Shown here: piece after piece, positions 60,210 to 64,000 of the stretch
Position numbering within the stretch: position 1 is the stretch's first letter
Layout of the letters: the number at the start of each line of letters is the position of its first letter
Origin: Myxococcales bacterium
GTDB lineage: Bacteria; Myxococcota_A; Polyangia; Polyangiales; Ga0077539
Assembly: GCA_016792845.1 (NCBI GenBank)
Contig: JAEUKH010000017.1
Coordinates: 1-64,000 of the forward strand
Reading direction: 5' to 3'
Length of the DNA: 64,000 nucleotides
Program-made: the position numbers and the translations under genes
The notes under the pieces: generated by a model
What the model was told of the DNA's origin: nothing
The model's database searches: none
What the model saw: only the letters and a program-made list of their open reading frames with translations

Positions 60210-61625
60210 ATGCCGAAGCTCAGCGCCTGCGTGTTCGGTCGGTCGTTCACCTTCTCGTCGATCAAAGAGGTGATGAACAAGGCCAATGATCTCCGTTCGG
60301 GTGACGTGCAGGCGGGCCTCTCGGCGCAGTCAGACCGCGAGCGCGTGGCGGCCAAGCGGGTGCTCTCGCAGCTCACCCTCGATGCGCTCTACGAGGCGCC
60401 GAGCGTGCCGTACGAGCGCGACGAGCTCACCCGGCTCTTTCAAGACGGCGCCGACCGGGGCGCGCGAAAACGGCTTCAAAACAAGTCGATCGGTGAGATC
60501 CGTGAGTGGATCCTCGACACCCGCACCCGGGGCGAAGAGCTCGCCGCGGTGGCCCCCGGGCTGACCCCTGAGATGGTGGCCGCGGTCACCAAGCTCATGT
60601 CCAATATGGACCTCGTCGTCGCCGCGCGAAAGATCAGGGTCACCGCGCGGTGCAACAACACCATCGGGCTCGAAGGGCGCATCGCCTCAAGGCTCCAGCC
60701 CAATCACCCGCGCGATGCGGTCGAGGGCATCATGGCCGTGGTGCTCGAGGGCTTGTCGTACGGCAACGGCGACGCCGTGATCGGCATCAACCCCTCGACC
60801 GAGACCGTGGCCTCGACCGCTGAGATCTTGCACCGCACCCGCGCGCTGATGAACCACCTCGGGGTGCCCACGCAGAACTGCGTGCTCTCGCACGTTACGG
60901 TGCAAATGCAGGCCATGCAGCAAGGGGCGCCCCTCGACCTGTGCTTCCAGTCGATCTCGGGGAGCGAGGGCGCGAACAAGAATTTCGGCGTGAGCATCGC
61001 CCTCCTCGATGAGGCCTACGACATGACCCGCTCGCTCGGCACCGCCCGCGGGCCCAACGTGATGTACTTCGAGACGGGCCAGGGCACCGCCCTCTCGGCC
61101 GACGCCCACCATGACACCGACCAGCTCACGATGGAGGCCCGGGCCTACGGCCTCGCCCGGCGGTACAAGCCCTTCCTGGTCAACTCGGTGGTGGGCTTCA
61201 TCGGGCCCGAGTACCTCTACGACGGCAAGCAGATCATCCGCGCGGGGCTCGAAGATCACTTCATGGGCAAGCTGACGGGCGTCTCGATGGGCTGCGACGC
61301 GTGCTTCACCAACCACGCCGAGTGCGACCAGAACGACGTCGAGAACCTTGAGATGCTCCTGGCCTCGGCGGGGGTGAACTACCTCATGGGCATCCCCGCG
61401 GGCGACGACGTGATGCTCAACTACGAGACGACGTCGTTTCACAACAACGCCGCGCTGCGCGAGGTGTACGGCCTCAGGCCCGCGCCCGAGTTCGAGCAGT
61501 GGTTAGAGAAGATGGGCCTCTGGCGCGAGGGCGCCCTCACCGACAAGGCGGGCGACCCGAGCCAGTTCTTGCGCCGCGAGGGGCTCCGCGAGGCCGTCTT
61601 CGGCGCGTCACGAGGGCTGACATGA
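60210..61625 (+). CDS. eutB: Ethanolamine ammonia-lyase large subunit
   Basis: 471 aa. Catalytic subunit of the adenosylcobalamin-dependent enzyme that splits ethanolamine into acetaldehyde and ammonia. Recognised by family-wide segments such as GLSYGNGDAVIGINPSTE, CVLSHVTVQMQAM, SISGSEGANKNFGV, MYFETGQGTALSADAH and CDACFTNHAECDQND. Full length for the family (about 455-470). First gene of an overlapping eutBCL set; the upstream gap is only 60 bp. No eutA reactivase or regulator is visible nearby. Confidence 0.97.
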   Translation: MPKLSACVFGRSFTFSSIKEVMNKANDLRSGDVQAGLSAQSDRERVAAKRVLSQLTLDALYEAPSVPYERDELTRLFQDGADRGARKRLQNKSIGEIREWILDTRTRGEELAAVAPGLTPEMVAAVTKLMSNMDLVVAARKIRVTARCNNTIGLEGRIASRLQPNHPRDAVEGIMAVVLEGLSYGNGDAVIGINPSTETVASTAEILHRTRALMNHLGVPTQNCVLSHVTVQMQAMQQGAPLDLCFQSISGSEGANKNFGVSIALLDEAYDMTRSLGTARGPNVMYFETGQGTALSADAHHDTDQLTMEARAYGLARRYKPFLVNSVVGFIGPEYLYDGKQIIRAGLEDHFMGKLTGVSMGCDACFTNHAECDQNDVENLEMLLASAGVNYLMGIPAGDDVMLNYETTSFHNNAALREVYGLRPAPEFEQWLEKMGLWREGALTDKAGDPSQFLRREGLREAVFGASRGLT

Positions 61626-62497
61626 ACTTCGACGACGAGACCCTGAACCTCATCGTCTCGCGGGTGGTCTCGGCCCTCGCCGAGCAGGCGCCGCCGAGCC
61701 TTGCGTCGAAGCCCTGCGGTGCCGACGAGGGGCACGCGTGTACGGCCGATCCGCGCCCCGTGCACGCGGTCGATGCGCCGATGTTGCCCGCGATGTTGCC
61801 GCGCCTGGTGGCGCAGACCTCGTCGCAGATCGCCGTCGGGCGGGCGGGCAATCGCTTCAAGACCGACCTCTACCTCCGGGCGCGCGAGGGGCACGCCGAC
61901 GCGCGCGACGCGGTGCACGGCCGGGTGCCGCCCGACTGGGCCACACAGAACGGCCTCGTGGCCCTCAAGACCCGGTGCAGCGATCGGCGCGAATACCTGT
62001 TGTTTCCGAACCTCGGGCGCAGGCTCGACGCGCTCTCTGCGGCCACCGTGGCGGCGCGCGGCGTGGTGGCGCCCGATGTTCAGCTCATCGTGGGCGACGG
62101 GCTGAGCCCCAACGCCATCGTCGAGAACGGGCGCGCGACCCTCGAAGCGCTGCGTGGCGCCTTCGCCGCCGCGGGGCTCCGCACCGGCGTAGACTATTAT
62201 GTCGAATACGCGCGCATCGCGGTGGCCGATGAGATCGGCGTGATGAGCCAGGCCCGCGCGACGGTGATCCTGGTCGGCGAGCGCCCCGGCCTCGGCACCG
62301 GCGACAGCCTCTCGGTGTACCTCGCCGTCAACCCCAAGCTCGGCCAAGACAACGCTGAGAAGAACTGCATTTCGAACGTGAGACCCATCGGCATCACGCC
62401 CGCCGAGGCGGCCTCGCTCTCGGTGGCCATCGTCAAGCGAGGCTTCGAGACCGGCGTCGGCGGCGTGGCCCTCGGGCTCGGTTGGGGGCGCCAATGA
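61622..62497 (+). CDS. eutC: Ethanolamine ammonia-lyase small subunit
   Basis: 291 aa; the ATG overlaps the eutB stop (ATGA). Binds cobalamin together with EutB. Characteristic stretches: TSSQIAVGRAGNRFKTDLYL (read as two parts), VGDGLSPNAIVENG, LVGERPGLGTGDSLSVYL and NCISNVRPIGITP. The first 40 or so residues are variable, as in other EutC proteins. Confidence 0.97.
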   Translation: MNFDDETLNLIVSRVVSALAEQAPPSLASKPCGADEGHACTADPRPVHAVDAPMLPAMLPRLVAQTSSQIAVGRAGNRFKTDLYLRAREGHADARDAVHGRVPPDWATQNGLVALKTRCSDRREYLLFPNLGRRLDALSAATVAARGVVAPDVQLIVGDGLSPNAIVENGRATLEALRGAFAAAGLRTGVDYYVEYARIAVADEIGVMSQARATVILVGERPGLGTGDSLSVYLAVNPKLGQDNAEKNCISNVRPIGITPAEAASLSVAIVKRGFETGVGGVALGLGWGRQ

Positions 62498-63150
62498 GCG
62501 CGCTGCGTCGGGTGCCCGCGCGGATCCTGTCGTGCAGGGTCTTGCCTCACGCCAGCGCCGCGCTCTGTGCGGGCTTGGGCCTGCCCGCCTCGGCCGCCGC
62601 GCGCTCGCTCGCGCTCATGACCTGCGACCAAGACGACAGCCTCTACGCCGCGCTCGACCACGCGACCAAGATGGCCGACGTCGAGGTGCTCTACGCCAAG
62701 AGCTTCTACGCCGGCAGCGCCCACGCCTCGGGCCCGCTCTCGGGCGAGGTGATCGGCGTGCTCGCGAGCGACAGCCCAGAGAGCATCGCGCAAGGGGTGG
62801 CCGCGGTGCGCGACGCGCTCGAACACCTCTTCGCGTTCTATGCCGTGGGCGACGCCGGGGTGACGGTGTTTCCGACGGTGATCGGGCGCGTGGGGCGCTA
62901 CCTCTCAGGGCTCGCGGGCTGCCCGGCGGGGGCCGCCTTCGGGTACCTGATCGCGCCCCCGGTCGAGGCGCTGGTGGGCCTCGACGCCGCCCTGAAATCC
63001 GCCGACGTGACGCTCTTGCGTTTCTTCGGGCCCCCTTCTGAGACGAACTTCGCGGGCGCCTACGTGACCGGCGAGCTCGACGCCGTCGAGGCCGCGGCCC
63101 GCGCCTTCCGCGACGCGGTGATCGACGTAGCCGCGCACCCGGCCGGGTAG
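62494..63150 (+). CDS. eutL: Ethanolamine microcompartment shell protein
   Basis: 218 aa; the ATG overlaps the eutC stop. EutL is a tandem-BMC-domain trimer with a gated central pore in ethanolamine microcompartments. Matches include ALMTCDQDDSLYAALDHATKMADVEV (in parts), AGSAHASGPLSGEVIGVLA and PSETNFAGAYVTG. The other shell genes (eutM, S, N, K) and the aldehyde enzymes eutE/G are not in the window, so the protein either joins shells encoded elsewhere or works without a full compartment. Confidence 0.95.
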   Translation: MSALRRVPARILSCRVLPHASAALCAGLGLPASAAARSLALMTCDQDDSLYAALDHATKMADVEVLYAKSFYAGSAHASGPLSGEVIGVLASDSPESIAQGVAAVRDALEHLFAFYAVGDAGVTVFPTVIGRVGRYLSGLAGCPAGAAFGYLIAPPVEALVGLDAALKSADVTLLRFFGPPSETNFAGAYVTGELDAVEAAARAFRDAVIDVAAHPAG

Positions 63151-63225
63151 CCGCAGCGGGCGCATTCTTCACGCGCGGTGTCTCGCGCGTGCCGCAGTGG
63201 TTGTGGCATGGTTGCCGCCATCGCG

Positions 63226-64000
63226 ATGAACCGGCACTCCCTCTTGGCCTCGCTCTGTCTTGTTGCTGCGCCCTTGGTCGTAGGCTGCGCAGCCGACAAC
63301 CCCCCTGTGACCGCCGACGACGCGGGCCAGACGGCCGACACGGGCGGGGCCAAAGATGCTGGGCAAATTCCCGATATTCCTCCGCTTTTTGACATTCCTC
63401 CGCGCGACGTGCCGCCCGACGACACGGGCAACGCGGTCGACACCGGCAGCGCCGACGCGGGCAACGCGGTCGACACCGGCAACGCGGTCGACACCGGCAA
63501 CGAGGTCGACGCGCAAACCGATGCGCCCGGCAGCGACGCGGGCCCCGATGTGCCCTGCACGGCGATGTGTTCGGGCTTCTGCGTCGACACCAACACCGAC
63601 CCGCGCAACTGCGGCGGGTGCGGCCGCGACTGCACGGCGCGCCCCGGCGTCGTGGCCGACCGCGTCACCTGCACGGCGGGCGAGTGCAGCTACACCAACG
63701 CCTGCGAGCCGGGCCGGTTGCATTGCAGCACCAACCCCCTCGACGGCTGCGAGACCCAGGTCAACACGGCGCTCCGCTGCGGCTCGTGCATCACGGGCTG
63801 CGCAGACCCGACGCCCAACTGCGTCGCAGACACCGCCGCGCCGACGGGCTTCTCGTGCGGCACGGGCTGCACCATGACGGGGCAGATCCGCTGCGGCTCG
63901 GCCTGCACCAACACCGACACCGACGTCAACAATTGCGGCCGCTGCGGCACGGTGTGCCCGCGCTCGGGCTCGATCTTGCCGACCTGCGTGGCCGGCCGTT
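63226..64000 (+). CDS. Cys-rich lipoprotein, cut by window end
   Basis: At least 258 codons, open at the right edge. The start at 63226 (or an in-frame ATG at 63208) gives MNRHSLLASLCLVAAPLVVGC with a lipobox. A linker of DTGNAVDTGNAVD and DIPP type spans to about residue 105. Cys-rich modules follow: CSGFCVDTNTDPRNCGGCGRDC, CSTNPLDGCET, CGSCITGC and NNCGRCGTVC, the same plan as the proteins at 1975 and 45239. Surface anchoring is likely; function unknown. Confidence 0.85.
   Translation, partial: MNRHSLLASLCLVAAPLVVGCAADNPPVTADDAGQTADTGGAKDAGQIPDIPPLFDIPPRDVPPDDTGNAVDTGSADAGNAVDTGNAVDTGNEVDAQTDAPGSDAGPDVPCTAMCSGFCVDTNTDPRNCGGCGRDCTARPGVVADRVTCTAGECSYTNACEPGRLHCSTNPLDGCETQVNTALRCGSCITGCADPTPNCVADTAAPTGFSCGTGCTMTGQIRCGSACTNTDTDVNNCGRCGTVCPRSGSILPTCVAGR

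Noticed and set aside
63356..63877. Open frame of 173 codons near the right edge
   Set aside because: It is out of frame with the lipoprotein reading that starts at 63226, which has a signal peptide, linker and Cys modules.

Overview
The window is 64 kb of very GC-rich DNA with dense genes on both strands and almost no intergenic space. I read it as a chromosome segment of a myxobacterium-like organism (Myxococcota, most likely the Polyangia side). This is inferred from gene content: at least seven lipoproteins whose lipobox is followed by an Asp-rich DAG/DTG/DAP linker and often by Cys-rich modules, twin PilT-type ATPases, a phosphonolipid-type gene set, and a GlnRS with a YqeY tail. I see no rRNA, tRNA, CRISPR array, integrase or transposase.

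Regions. 0-16 kb: two uncharacterised genes, large surface lipoproteins (one with a vWA domain), a fatty-acid desaturase, a PhoD-like Tat phosphatase coupled to a small HExxH protein, a YaaH/SatP-type transporter, glnS, msrB and a DoxX protein. 16-28 kb: a HEAT-repeat/PilT fusion overlapping a second PilT gene, a cysK-cysE cysteine pair, a Bcr-type exporter, a degenerate CapA-like lipoprotein, a PI-PLC-like lipoprotein and a sirtuin. 28-31.7 kb: two overlapping CPA-type antiporters. 31.6-42.9 kb: an inserted 11.2-kb restriction island. 42.9-52.8 kb: an FAD-linked oxidase and a 2-aminoethylphosphonate cluster (pepM fused to a nucleotidyltransferase, ppd, phnW, a CDP-alcohol phosphatidyltransferase, a separate nucleotidyltransferase and a glycosyltransferase). 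52.9-60 kb: a histidine kinase, threonylcarbamoyl-AMP synthase, AlaX and small secreted proteins. 60.2-63.2 kb: a minimal eutBCL operon. The window ends inside another Cys-rich lipoprotein.

The most striking structure is the island. It carries a helicase-nuclease (frameshifted as read), hsdM, hsdS, a DUF559 nuclease, a DUF1016 nuclease and hsdR, with most start and stop codons overlapping. It is bracketed by 104-bp direct repeats (one mismatch) that contain the 3' ends of both flanking convergent genes, so neither gene was broken by the insertion. Inside it, exactly at the hsdS stop codon, sits a palindromic element with perfect 46-bp arms, followed directly by the DUF559 gene. A related element with perfect 73-bp arms lies at 5.7-6.0 kb. 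I suggest, as inference, that DUF559 proteins may be linked to spread of this palindrome family.

The phosphonate genes together encode PEP to phosphonopyruvate to phosphonoacetaldehyde to 2-aminoethylphosphonate, then probably CMP activation and transfer to a lipid. A perfect 18-bp palindrome of LacI-family type precedes pepM. A near-palindromic 21-bp motif recurs in three unrelated genes (11.5, 25.6 and 56.4 kb), in different reading frames, which points to conservation at the DNA level.
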